DNA from: a virus
IMG/VR virus record: IMGVR_UViG_3300006484_000069
Coordinates: 1-21,846 of that record
DNA: 21,846 bases
Strand: one strand, 5' to 3'
This document shows, piece after piece, positions 1-7,706 of the stretch. The stretch's first letter is position 1, and every line of letters starts with the position of its first letter. The position numbers and the translations under genes are program-made. Under the pieces are notes generated by a model. That model was not told the origin of the DNA. It searched no databases and worked only from the letters and a program-made list of their open reading frames with translations.

Positions 1-270
1 AGTACCAGTAACACCTTGAACGCTAGTTCCCTGATTACCTTGAGTACCTTGACTTGCCTGTGTACCTTGGGTGCCTTGAGGTCCTGTAAGGAGGCCGGTA
101 CTAATATAAATTTGGCCGCCGACATATAAATCTTTACCAATACCAACACCGCCGGAAACGATTAGTGCTCCGGTAATGGTTGAAGTTGCACTGGTAGTGC
201 CAGTGACTAATAATTGAGTGTCAACGGTGCCAGTTCCGTAAATTCTTGTTCCGGATAAGAGTTGTGCCAT
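1..270 (-). CDS. Fibre protein with collagen-like repeats, 5' part only (cut by window edge)
   Basis: The frame opens with ATG at 268-270 and stays open for 90 codons to the left edge, so the C-terminus is missing. Residues 3-11 (QLLSGTRIY) resemble residues 3-9 of the 461-aa protein at 5884-7269 (KLLSGSR), which suggests a common N-terminal attachment element. Residues 33-52 are one copy of the shared cassette (TGALIVSGG, then VGIGKDLYVGG). From residue 63 the chain is Gly-rich with Gln and Thr (GPQGTQGTQ, then SQGTQGNQG), a collagen-like Gly-x-y pattern with a break near residue 71. Collagen-like stretches are common in phage fibres and form trimeric rods. Ten bases separate it from the 74-aa gene upstream, with no clear Shine-Dalgarno; a late-promoter-like box overlaps that gap. 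A fibre role is inferred from composition and neighbours. Confidence 0.75.
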   Translation of the reverse strand, partial: MAQLLSGTRIYGTGTVDTQLLVTGTTSATSTITGALIVSGGVGIGKDLYVGGQIYISTGLLTGPQGTQGTQASQGTQGNQGTSVQGVTGT

Positions 271-277
271 GGTTTAG

Positions 278-285
278 TATTTATA
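278..285 (-). promoter_or_regulatory. T4-type late promoter box (TATAAATA)
   Basis: On the minus strand this is an exact match to the T4 late promoter -10 element TATAAATA. It overlaps the stop codon of the 74-aa gene. With T4 geometry transcription would begin near 272, only about two bases before the ATG at 270. That implies a nearly leaderless message, or that the match is chance in AT-rich DNA. Confidence 0.4.
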
Positions 286-505
286 TTGGTTTATTAACTT
301 CGTTGAATCCATTAGATACAAAGATTGTTCCTGTATTTGTTTCTCGTTTTGCTACTGATCCAGAACCATTCATACTAACTTCGTCAAATTGAGCAGCATG
401 GTAAGTTGTAGTGGTTAAACGTATAGTAGATTGAGTAACTTCATTAAATTCACCGCTGATAAACAACGTACCTGTTGAGGTCAATCGTGATGCTATGGTT
501 GCCAT
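281..505 (-). CDS. Small protein with three F-(N/D)-E-V motifs, fibre cluster
   Basis: A 74-aa protein of unknown function. The aromatic-(Asn/Asp)-Glu-Val motif occurs three times: FNEV at 20-23, FDEV at 40-43 and FNEV at 67-70. Two copies are preceded by a similar strand, GTLFISGE and GTIFVSNG, so the protein looks like a short beta repeat. I see no signal peptide or membrane segment. Its ATG shares one base with the TAA of the 1478-aa fibre gene (TAATG on the minus strand), which suggests translational coupling: ribosomes finishing the fibre can restart here. The position between two fibre genes suggests a small accessory piece such as a tip, joint or assembly factor, but nothing in the sequence proves this. 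Confidence 0.7.
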   Translation of the reverse strand: MATIASRLTSTGTLFISGEFNEVTQSTIRLTTTTYHAAQFDEVSMNGSGSVAKRETNTGTIFVSNGFNEVNKPI

Positions 506-3500
506 TATCCAAACACCGTATCTAAACTGTTAGTTGCTACATTATAATACTGATATACTGTGCTAATATTGCTAGTATTAACAAATCCAACTCTATTACT
601 AACATAGACACTGCCGCCAATACCAACACCACCTTTTACCTGTAATGCACCCGTTGTAGTGCTAATTGAAGTTGTTGTACCTGCTAGTGTCAATGTGTTT
701 TGGAATACAGGACCGGTTGAAGTTGTTCCAGCACTTACTAAAAGATTCCCGGCTGTTCCTGGACCAAAGAATGCAGTAGTTCCTGTATTAGTTTGGAATG
801 GTATCTGCCCACGGGTTCCTCCTCCAATATTTGTTGAGGTAGTTGCACCTTCTGTGGCAACTTTAATCCATGTTGGTGCAGAACTAACACCAGTTGACGC
901 TAATACCCATCCGGATGTAGTAGCTGGTGATAAGAATGCTGTTATATTAGGAGCACTTTGATATACTATAGAATTTGAAGCACCACCTGCTAAATATGCA
1001 TCTACGGCCCCTTTGGTTCCAGATACAACATCTCCTGAAAAACTAGCGTTTGGTATAAATGTAAAAAATCCTAATGAATCTTTATAACCAAAAAATCCTG
1101 TTTTTGCATCTGTGTCAAACCAGTTAAATGCAATACCTTTATCTTGATTAGTGTCAATTATGTATGGTCCATTATTGGCAACACCACCTAATGTAATAAT
1201 AGGATCAATAAAGTTTGTCACAGTAGTATCAACAACTGTTCTTGTACCTTGAACAACTAGGTCTCCTCTCACGGTTAAGTTATTATTAACAGTGGTAGTA
1301 CCGGTGCTGGCACCAATACTAATAATTGTACCAGCACCGGCAAAATTAACTGTAGTAGCAATACCGTTTAATAAACTAACAGTACCTTCATCAGTTTCAA
1401 TGGTGTTACCGCCAATATATAAATTTCCTCCAATACCAACGCCACCTGCAACTATCAATGCTCCAGTGATAGTACTTGATGCCGCAGTATTACTTGTTAT
1501 ATTTGTTGCCCCTGATATTTTAACTGCACCTGTACTTGGAATATAAGTTAAGCCCGATGGTCCAGATGTTCTAATTCCAGCAGCACCGGTGGTAGTACTT
1601 ACAAAAGTAATATAATGTACGTTACTAGTACTTACTTCACTGGTAATAGATACATTAGTTGCTGTACCAGCAGATAAAGATCCTAGTCCAACCCATTCAG
1701 GAACAGTTCCATTAGAAGTTAGTAAGAATCCGCTATTTCCAAGTGGCAACATGGTAGTTATACCAACATTGGATTGATAAGGCAATGAACCTATATTGCC
1801 ACCTACTATATTTGTAGCGGTAACTGCTGACCCTACATACAAAGATCCAGTAGTAATAAAGTCCGTGGTGTTTGGTGCAGTTTGATATACTAATGTTCCA
1901 GTATTACCTCCTACTATGTTATTTGCATATCCTATAGTAAATGTAGAGGTGTTTACAAATATAGCAGCGTCAGTTCCTCCACTAATTAATATTTGTCCCA
2001 CTGTTCCAGTAGCCACAAATCCAGTAGTACCGGTACTGGATTGATATATAAGTTGTCCAGGCCCGCCGTTGGCAATATTAGTTGCAGTGGTAGCTACTCC
2101 AGTTAACCTACCAACAAATAATGTTGCAGTTACAATGCCACTAACAAATATATTGCCACCAACCCCAACACCACCTATAACTCTTAATGCTCCGGTTGTT
2201 GTATTTGCACTAGATGCAGTACTGGTAAAATGAACGATATTAGTAAATGTGCTTATTCCACCAACAAATACTCCACTACCAACTCCTATACCACCCACAA
2301 CTCTTAATGCTCCAGTTATTGTTGAAACTGCTGAGCCTGTATTTGTAATATTAATTACGTTTGTGGTAGTTGATCCTCTATTTGTAATAGTTTGAAGTGT
2401 ACTGGTATTTGAGATTGTAACTATACCCGAACTAGTATTAACGGCTGTATCAGTTCCTGCCCTAATAGATGATACACCAAAATTTCCAGCATTGCCTGCG
2501 TGTATAATTTCATTATTATTGATATAACCAGTACCACCAATATATAAATCACCACCAATACCAACGCCGCCTCTAACAGTCAATGCTCCTGTGCTGGTAC
2601 TAGTTGCCGATGTAGCATTAGTTAATGTTGTAACATTTCTAATGTTTGTATAACCAGACGTTGCACCAATTGTAAGAGCAGTAGAAGAACCGGCAAAATT
2701 AACAGTAGCAGCATTTGTATTAATTAAACTATATGTTGTTTGATCTGTTATAAAATCTCCTCCAACATATAAATTACCACCAATACCAACGCCGCCTGCA
2801 ACTCTTAATGCACCTGTGGTACTTGACGCAGATTCTAAACTTCTAATAGAAACGTATCCAGTACTAGTACCAATTGTAAGAGCAGTAGACGAACCGGCAA
2901 AATTAACTGTAGTAGCGATACTATTAATTAAATTAAAAGTAGTGTTATCTGTTGTAAAATCACCACCGCGTACTTCAATATCACCAAAAATAACTTCATT
3001 ACCGCCTACATATAAATTTTTGCCAATGCCAACACCACCAACTACTTGTATTGCTCCAGTAATGGTACTTGATGCATTTGTAGTGTTAGTAAATATGCCT
3101 GCACCGGCCTTTAATGTAACAGGACCTGCCAAACTTTCAAGTATTAAATTTGTAAGCGTGCCAGAAAATTTAATTGTATCAATATATAATGAGTTTGCTC
3201 CTAAGAATATATCGGCAAATGGAGATGATAATGATCCTAGTGAAATATTATTGTTGGTAGGAATTATATTTCCGCCAACATTAATTCCCTCGCCCACATA
3301 TAAGGCTTGGCCAATACCAACACCGCCTACTATAGTTAATGCACCTGTTGTGGTTGATGTTGAATTAGTTGTAGTAGTTATTGATATACCAGTAGCAGCA
3401 ATACGCATACGTTCCGTTGGGCCACCAATACCATACTCTCCATTAACACTAAATGCCATAAAATTATTGGTATTATCATAGTAGATTCTACCAGTTTCTG

Positions 3501-4941
3501 TTCCGGCTCTTGAAAATACTACAGAAGTTGAACTGGTTACGTTTCCGTCAAGTTGTATAAAACCATTTCTATTTGTAGATGAAACCAAGATACTAGCATT
3601 ATCAAATGGTGTTCCTAAATTTTTACTATTAACAATAAGTAATTTATCAGCAAATGTACTAGTTGTTCCTCCTACATACAAGTTCCCACCAATACCAACT
3701 CCACCTGCTACTTGTAATGCACCTGTTATAGTTGATGTTGAATTAGTGGTTCCTGTGAATACAGCATTAACTGTTCTTAAGGTATTGTTGGTATAGTCAT
3801 ATCTAAAATCGTATTCAAATGCTGTTGTTCCATACCCTGTTTGGTAAGGAATTTGCATATTTGCACCAGCATTTATATTTGAAGAAGTATTTGAATAATC
3901 AACTGGAACAGTGGATAAAGGGTACCATACTGGAACAGTGCCGTCTGATGATAACACTTGTCCAGCACCACCGATTGGAAGAGTTGTTGAAATTCCTGGA
4001 GCACTTTGATATACCAATGAACCGGTAGACCCTGCTATGATATTAGATGCGGTTGAAGCAAGTCCTTTTAAGTATCCAGTAAATGTCGATGCACTGGCAA
4101 TTCCAGCTACAAATAAATCTTTACCAATTGCAACACCGCCAATGACCTGTAAAGCACCAGACTGTGTTGTAATTGCTGTATCTGTCCCGGTTAATATTAT
4201 ATTTCCAGTTTTAAATGTTCCGTAAGTAGTGGCCGTAAAAGTTCCAGTAGTAGATTCTGCACCAGTATTGTACCATTCTAAATATTTTGTACTGTTGGCT
4301 AATACCAATGCTCCCCTTTGATTAGAACTATTTGAATAATAATTAAAACGTAAACCAATATCTTTTCCGTCATCAATTGTCCAAGTAGAGGTATTGTTAG
4401 GTACATGTAATTCTAATAAATTATCAGTATAAACAGTATTGGTACTATACACGTTTGTGGTAGCACCAGTAAAAACTACATCGCCTTGAAATAATGCTTG
4501 CCCAGCAACAACCAACGATTTTGCAATACCAACTCCACCTGCTACGTATAGTGAATTATTTACAATAGTACCTGTGCTGGCATTTGTTCCATTTATTACA
4601 ATATTATTACCAATATATGCACCACCTGCAACTTTAAGTGTTCCTTCTCCTCCTATAGTTGCTGTGGTTAAATCAAATAATGCCAATGATGTAGCGGTAG
4701 TAGCTTTTAATTTAATAACTCCAAGAACTAATAAATCTCCAGATATAGTTACATCTCTATCTGTGATTAAATTTCCGCCAATGGTGGCGGTGGTTCCTAC
4801 AATCAAATTTTTAGCAATAGCGGCACCGCTGTTAACTTGAAGAGCGGAGGTTTGTCCTGTTGAACTTGTAACCGTTCCAGTACCTTGAGTTATCAATCCA
4901 CTTCTGGTTACAAAATCTTCTGTAATTACTGCTATTGCCAT
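505..4941 (-). CDS. Giant repeat-built fibre-like structural protein (1478 aa)
   Basis: Almost entirely beta-type and rich in Gly, Thr, Ser and Asn. Three repeat families are visible. (1) The cassette TGALxVxGGVGIGxxLYVGG has about ten good copies, beginning near residues 261, 406, 532, 628, 709, 784, 876, 916, 1159 and 1430, plus worn copies near 32, 100 and 130. (2) A YQ(S/T) unit, as in GSLVYQSAPG followed by GxxGxxLxSxGxxPxW, occurs near 307, 362, 962, 1015, 1051, 1323 and 1378. (3) A TVNFAGSST unit occurs near 678, 746 and 1197. Residues 172-225 and 1240-1297 look like two copies of one domain (DIGLRFN, DKGIAFN). The stretch at 509-518 (TERMRIAATG) and the SLGSLSSPFADIFLG strand at 568-582 recall phage fibre shafts. 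AAAGGA lies 9 bases before the ATG. A trimeric tail fibre or similar appendage is inferred; no receptor-binding tip is recognisable. Confidence 0.8.
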   Translation of the reverse strand: MAIAVITEDFVTRSGLITQGTGTVTSSTGQTSALQVNSGAAIAKNLIVGTTATIGGNLITDRDVTISGDLLVLGVIKLKATTATSLALFDLTTATIGGEGTLKVAGGAYIGNNIVINGTNASTGTIVNNSLYVAGGVGIAKSLVVAGQALFQGDVVFTGATTNVYSTNTVYTDNLLELHVPNNTSTWTIDDGKDIGLRFNYYSNSSNQRGALVLANSTKYLEWYNTGAESTTGTFTATTYGTFKTGNIILTGTDTAITTQSGALQVIGGVAIGKDLFVAGIASASTFTGYLKGLASTASNIIAGSTGSLVYQSAPGISTTLPIGGAGQVLSSDGTVPVWYPLSTVPVDYSNTSSNINAGANMQIPYQTGYGTTAFEYDFRYDYTNNTLRTVNAVFTGTTNSTSTITGALQVAGGVGIGGNLYVGGTTSTFADKLLIVNSKNLGTPFDNASILVSSTNRNGFIQLDGNVTSSTSVVFSRAGTETGRIYYDNTNNFMAFSVNGEYGIGGPTERMRIAATGISITTTTNSTSTTTGALTIVGGVGIGQALYVGEGINVGGNIIPTNNNISLGSLSSPFADIFLGANSLYIDTIKFSGTLTNLILESLAGPVTLKAGAGIFTNTTNASSTITGAIQVVGGVGIGKNLYVGGNEVIFGDIEVRGGDFTTDNTTFNLINSIATTVNFAGSSTALTIGTSTGYVSIRSLESASSTTGALRVAGGVGIGGNLYVGGDFITDQTTYSLINTNAATVNFAGSSTALTIGATSGYTNIRNVTTLTNATSATSTSTGALTVRGGVGIGGDLYIGGTGYINNNEIIHAGNAGNFGVSSIRAGTDTAVNTSSGIVTISNTSTLQTITNRGSTTTNVINITNTGSAVSTITGALRVVGGIGVGSGVFVGGISTFTNIVHFTSTASSANTTTGALRVIGGVGVGGNIFVSGIVTATLFVGRLTGVATTATNIANGGPGQLIYQSSTGTTGFVATGTVGQILISGGTDAAIFVNTSTFTIGYANNIVGGNTGTLVYQTAPNTTDFITTGSLYVGSAVTATNIVGGNIGSLPYQSNVGITTMLPLGNSGFLLTSNGTVPEWVGLGSLSAGTATNVSITSEVSTSNVHYITFVSTTTGAAGIRTSGPSGLTYIPSTGAVKISGATNITSNTAASSTITGALIVAGGVGIGGNLYIGGNTIETDEGTVSLLNGIATTVNFAGAGTIISIGASTGTTTVNNNLTVRGDLVVQGTRTVVDTTVTNFIDPIITLGGVANNGPYIIDTNQDKGIAFNWFDTDAKTGFFGYKDSLGFFTFIPNASFSGDVVSGTKGAVDAYLAGGASNSIVYQSAPNITAFLSPATTSGWVLASTGVSSAPTWIKVATEGATTSTNIGGGTRGQIPFQTNTGTTAFFGPGTAGNLLVSAGTTSTGPVFQNTLTLAGTTTSISTTTGALQVKGGVGIGGSVYVSNRVGFVNTSNISTVYQYYNVATNSLDTVFG
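2533..2961 (-). repeat. Tandem 68- and 75-codon duplication within the 1478-aa fibre gene
   Basis: Residues 661-728 and 729-803 are two consecutive copies of one unit: D-F-(T/I)-T-D start, ATTVNFAGSSTALTIG or close, then the GGVGIGG cassette. At DNA level the stretches at 2665-2713 and 2869-2916 are nearly identical, about 204 bases apart. A diverged third copy of the first half encodes residues 1183-1212. Confidence 0.75.
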
Positions 4942-4957
4942 TTTTTCATTCCTTTAA

Positions 4958-5866
4958 TTAAGAAGTCATCGCGGTTCTTAATACTTTAACCTGTTTTATT
5001 GGAGATGATGACACCGCCTTAAAAGTTAAAGATACTAGTATATCAGTACCGGTAGATTCTCCTTTTGCACCAAACGTTCCTAATTCTACTCCAGTGGTCA
5101 CATATCCATATTGTGTCATATATGGTGTTCCGTCATTTTTAGCAGTTAAAATTATTTCTACTGCCTGATAATTTAAGTTAGGCTCTGTATTAGAATACCC
5201 TGCTCCTTCTGAAACTTGTATAAAATATTTTGATGATCTATATTGACTTAACAAATAAGAATCAATTGTATATTCATTAACAGTATTTACATAGGTATCA
5301 GTTGAATCAAATACAGTATCAGCAATTTGTATACTTTCTGTATTTAATCTTCCTCCAATGCCAACTCCACCGGTCACTACCAATGCACCGCTAAAATTTG
5401 ATGTTGAGATTGTATTATTTGTAATTTGTATAATATTTGGAGTTAACGAGCCTCTACCTGTAACCGATGCTAATGTTGAAATATTATTAATCGATATAGT
5501 TGATGTACCGGTCAACGCATCTACCACATGTTGTATATTAATATCTGTCCCACCATCGGGTCCATCGCTAATATTAAAACTTGATGTTGTTAATGCAGGA
5601 ACACCATTAGTATAAAGTATACCGCCTATATGAACATCGCCACCAATACCAACACCACCTTTTACTACCAATGCACCGGTGATTGTTGAGATGGAAACAG
5701 TACCGCTAGTGATACTCACGTTTGGACTTACTACGGTTGTTGCTGTAGTTTGTATGTTATATATTAACCAAGCACCTTGAGTTGAAGACCATTGGTAGGT
5801 TTTACTACTCCCACTAGGAGTATATAAATATCCGTTTTGTATGCCTGTTGGGAATCCTAATGCCAT
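4958..5866 (-). CDS. Structural protein with two beta cassettes and a C-terminal beta domain
   Basis: A 302-aa protein. The N-terminus has NGYLYTPSG and TYQWSSTQGAW (residues 11-33), a pattern often seen at the start of phage fibre or neck domains. Cassette copies are at residues 63-82 (TGALVVKGGVGIGGDVHIGG) and 159-173 (SGALVVTGGVGIGG). From about 197 to the end is a distinct domain: TIDSYLLSQYRSSKYFIQVS at 200-219, then alternating strands with YQAVEIILTAKND and TQYGYVTTG. I recall similar domains from structural proteins of marine T4-like phages, function unassigned. It lies 16 bases upstream of the 1478-aa gene and 17 bases after the 461-aa gene, so it is probably cotranscribed with both. 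The Shine-Dalgarno is weak (GAGAAA). Confidence 0.75.
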   Translation of the reverse strand: MALGFPTGIQNGYLYTPSGSSKTYQWSSTQGAWLIYNIQTTATTVVSPNVSITSGTVSISTITGALVVKGGVGIGGDVHIGGILYTNGVPALTTSSFNISDGPDGGTDINIQHVVDALTGTSTISINNISTLASVTGRGSLTPNIIQITNNTISTSNFSGALVVTGGVGIGGRLNTESIQIADTVFDSTDTYVNTVNEYTIDSYLLSQYRSSKYFIQVSEGAGYSNTEPNLNYQAVEIILTAKNDGTPYMTQYGYVTTGVELGTFGAKGESTGTDILVSLTFKAVSSSPIKQVKVLRTAMTS

Positions 5867-5883
5867 AATATTTTTCTCATTTA

Positions 5884-7269
5884 TTAAATTGAACTAACTT
5901 GTAACCAAAGTTTATCACTACCATCTACAATATATTGTAGATATGCATACGTATTTTGATTTATCCAGAAATCTCCAATTCTTGGATTAGTTGGTGTAGT
6001 GTTACTTACTGTCACCCTAGGAGTATATAACAAATAATTTTCATCTGGATGTCCTTCATTGCTATATATACTACCATCTGCTCCAATCCCGCCTATAACT
6101 CGAAGAGCACCTGTTTCTCTTGATGTGGCTTCTTCTCCTAATCCTACACTGAGTGTTGAATATATATCACTGGTACCAGTTCCGTCATAATAAAATATAC
6201 TACCAATACCAATTTGATTATCAATTCCATCTACTATTGTTTCTGCACCAATAGCAATAATACCGCTAACATTGGTTAAATTATTTCCTACTTCGTTGCC
6301 TATAAAGAAATTATTAGATCCAGTAGTTAGGTCTCCAGCAGATCTATTACCAAGAATAAAATTGCTGCCACCGTCAATTAATTTAGGAGTAGTGTCATTG
6401 CCAATAGAAATGTTATCATTACTACTAACAACTCTATTTAATCTTCCGTTGCTGGTATATGTGGTATATCCTGTACCATTAACTGTAGTTGATAAAAGTA
6501 GATCACTATAAAGTGACAAAGTATTTGGACCTGTAACATTAACATAATATTGATTACTATTCAGTTCTGTCATTCCACTAATACTATCAATAATAACCAG
6601 TGTCCCAGTACTTATATTATGATTTGCAACAGTTATCACTACAGGATTTGTTTTGGTTGCACCAACTATATTACCCAAGTATATAGAACGAATGGTACCC
6701 ATATTTTTCATTGCATTATGACCAATTGCAATACTTTCAGAAATATTAGTACCAGTAGAAAATATGTTTGATCCAATAGAAATAGTTTTATAGGCCATAT
6801 CTATATTCTTTAATGTATTATATCCAAATACTAAATTTTCTTGGCCGTTATCCGGTGTTACAACCGCTTGTGCTAGACCTGTTATTACAATATTATTTTT
6901 TCCTTCGTATCCACGTCCAAAGGTTATATCATTAACATGAATGTCATCTTTTACCCATAAATTTCTACCAATTCCAACTCCTCCGGTAACCACTAATGTT
7001 CCAGTAGCGGTACTTGTTGATAGTGATACTGTTCCTGTAGAAAGTATAGTAATTGTTCCAGTACTTTGATTACTATACATTTTAGATTGATTAAATTCAA
7101 TATTACCCAAACTAGATGCATATGTTGTTTGCAAAAACTTGTTGGTAATTATAGTAAAACCAGTGGTAGTAGAAGCACTTTCAGGCAACTGAGGTTGGGC
7201 ATTTGATACCTCAAGGAATTCACCACTGCCTCCACTCCTTAATCTTGATCCACTTAATAATTTAGACAT
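5884..7269 (-). CDS. YadA-head-like fibre protein with inserted FCCH-like domain
   Basis: A 461-aa protein. Residues 3-9 (KLLSGSR) match the N-terminus of the collagen-like gene. A cassette copy lies at 90-106 (GTLVVTGGVGIGRNLWV) and a weaker one at 387-404. Between 143 and 357 are repeats of an S/N-x-x-(I/F)-G-N/H pattern: ENLVFGYNT, KTISIGSNI, ESIAIGHNA, RSIYLGNI, DNISIGNDT, SNFILGNRS, NNFFIGNEV, GIIAIGAET. This resembles the left-handed beta-roll head of trimeric autotransporters such as YadA. Residues about 202-275 interrupt it with a segment (NPVVITVANHNISTGTLV, then ISGMTELNSNQYYV, then GTGYTTYTSNG) that resembles the small domain widely labelled ubiquitin-activating E1 FCCH in phage proteins. 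The C-terminus (PRIGDFWINQNTYAY) is a common phage-fibre ending. A trimeric appendage is likely; its place on the virion is unknown. Confidence 0.75.
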   Translation of the reverse strand: MSKLLSGSRLRSGGSGEFLEVSNAQPQLPESASTTTGFTIITNKFLQTTYASSLGNIEFNQSKMYSNQSTGTITILSTGTVSLSTSTATGTLVVTGGVGIGRNLWVKDDIHVNDITFGRGYEGKNNIVITGLAQAVVTPDNGQENLVFGYNTLKNIDMAYKTISIGSNIFSTGTNISESIAIGHNAMKNMGTIRSIYLGNIVGATKTNPVVITVANHNISTGTLVIIDSISGMTELNSNQYYVNVTGPNTLSLYSDLLLSTTVNGTGYTTYTSNGRLNRVVSSNDNISIGNDTTPKLIDGGSNFILGNRSAGDLTTGSNNFFIGNEVGNNLTNVSGIIAIGAETIVDGIDNQIGIGSIFYYDGTGTSDIYSTLSVGLGEEATSRETGALRVIGGIGADGSIYSNEGHPDENYLLYTPRVTVSNTTPTNPRIGDFWINQNTYAYLQYIVDGSDKLWLQVSSI

Positions 7270-7282
7270 ATTAATCTCTCTT

Positions 7283-7693
7283 TTATGTATTTGCCGTTTC
7301 TAAAACGCTCAATACTAATTGAAGTGTACTTGTACTACTACCATATGCACGGACACTATCGAGTTGTTCTAAAATTAATTTTCCAGTTAGCACCGATGCA
7401 GAGTCTCCAGCAGGAATTGCAAAATTCTTCACTAATAAGCTATCAGTATTTCCAGTTTGAGCACCGTTCCCCTGAGCGTCTGATAATATTGGTCTATTTC
7501 TATGATGCATAAAACTACAATATTGTGTTTGTGTACTAATATTTGCTAATTGGGCCATTAGAATAATTGAAGTTACTCCGATTGGTGCTGTATATACCGT
7601 AGAAGTACTAACTCCGTTATAATTAGAATACGTAGGTAATGCTACCAACACTGTTGTTTTTGTTTTAAATGTGTTTAATGGAATTAACGCCAT
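7283..7693 (-). CDS. Small conserved virion-type protein (136 aa)
   Basis: Function unknown. The N-terminus (MALIPLNTFKTKT) leads into a predicted beta-sandwich: strands VYTAPIGVTSIILMAQLAN (33-51), a polar loop with FMHHRNRP (61-68), SLLVKNFAIPAGDSASVL (85-102), then LILEQLDSVRAYG and LQLVLSVLETANT at the end. I recall the PLNTFK start and LSVLETAN ending from small proteins in structural operons of cyanophages and related marine myoviruses. The gene sits 13 bases after the 1826-aa gene and 13 bases before the 461-aa gene. AAGGAT lies close to the ATG. It could be a baseplate, neck or fibre-attachment piece. No signal peptide or membrane segment is seen. Confidence 0.7.
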   Translation of the reverse strand: MALIPLNTFKTKTTVLVALPTYSNYNGVSTSTVYTAPIGVTSIILMAQLANISTQTQYCSFMHHRNRPILSDAQGNGAQTGNTDSLLVKNFAIPAGDSASVLTGKLILEQLDSVRAYGSSTSTLQLVLSVLETANT

Positions 7694-7706
7694 AATTTAT
7701 CCTTTT

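Noticed and set aside
500-510. Programmed frameshift joining the 1478-aa and 74-aa frames
   Set aside because: The TAATG overlap explains the arrangement by termination and restart. There is no slippery heptamer directly at the stop.
2816-3481. Plus-strand frame of 221 codons opposite the 1478-aa fibre, and similar ones at 659-961, 1292-1546 and 9472-9828
   Set aside because: Val/Pro/Ala-rich shadows of Thr/Gly/Asn-rich repeats; they contain the reverse of the cassette, as in PPTYKFLPMPTPP, and no start signals.
505-4941. CRISPR array
   Set aside because: The recurring near-identical DNA words (ccaccaataccaac and variants) are in frame, unevenly spaced and encode the protein cassette. No cas gene is present.
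505-5866. Diversity-generating retroelement acting on the fibres
   Set aside because: No reverse transcriptase, no C-type lectin end and no adenine-biased template/variable pair were found in the window. One outside cannot be excluded.
6421-6666. A ubiquitin-activating enzyme
   Set aside because: Only the small FCCH-like barrel is suggested. There is no adenylation domain or catalytic cysteine domain, so this is a structural insert.
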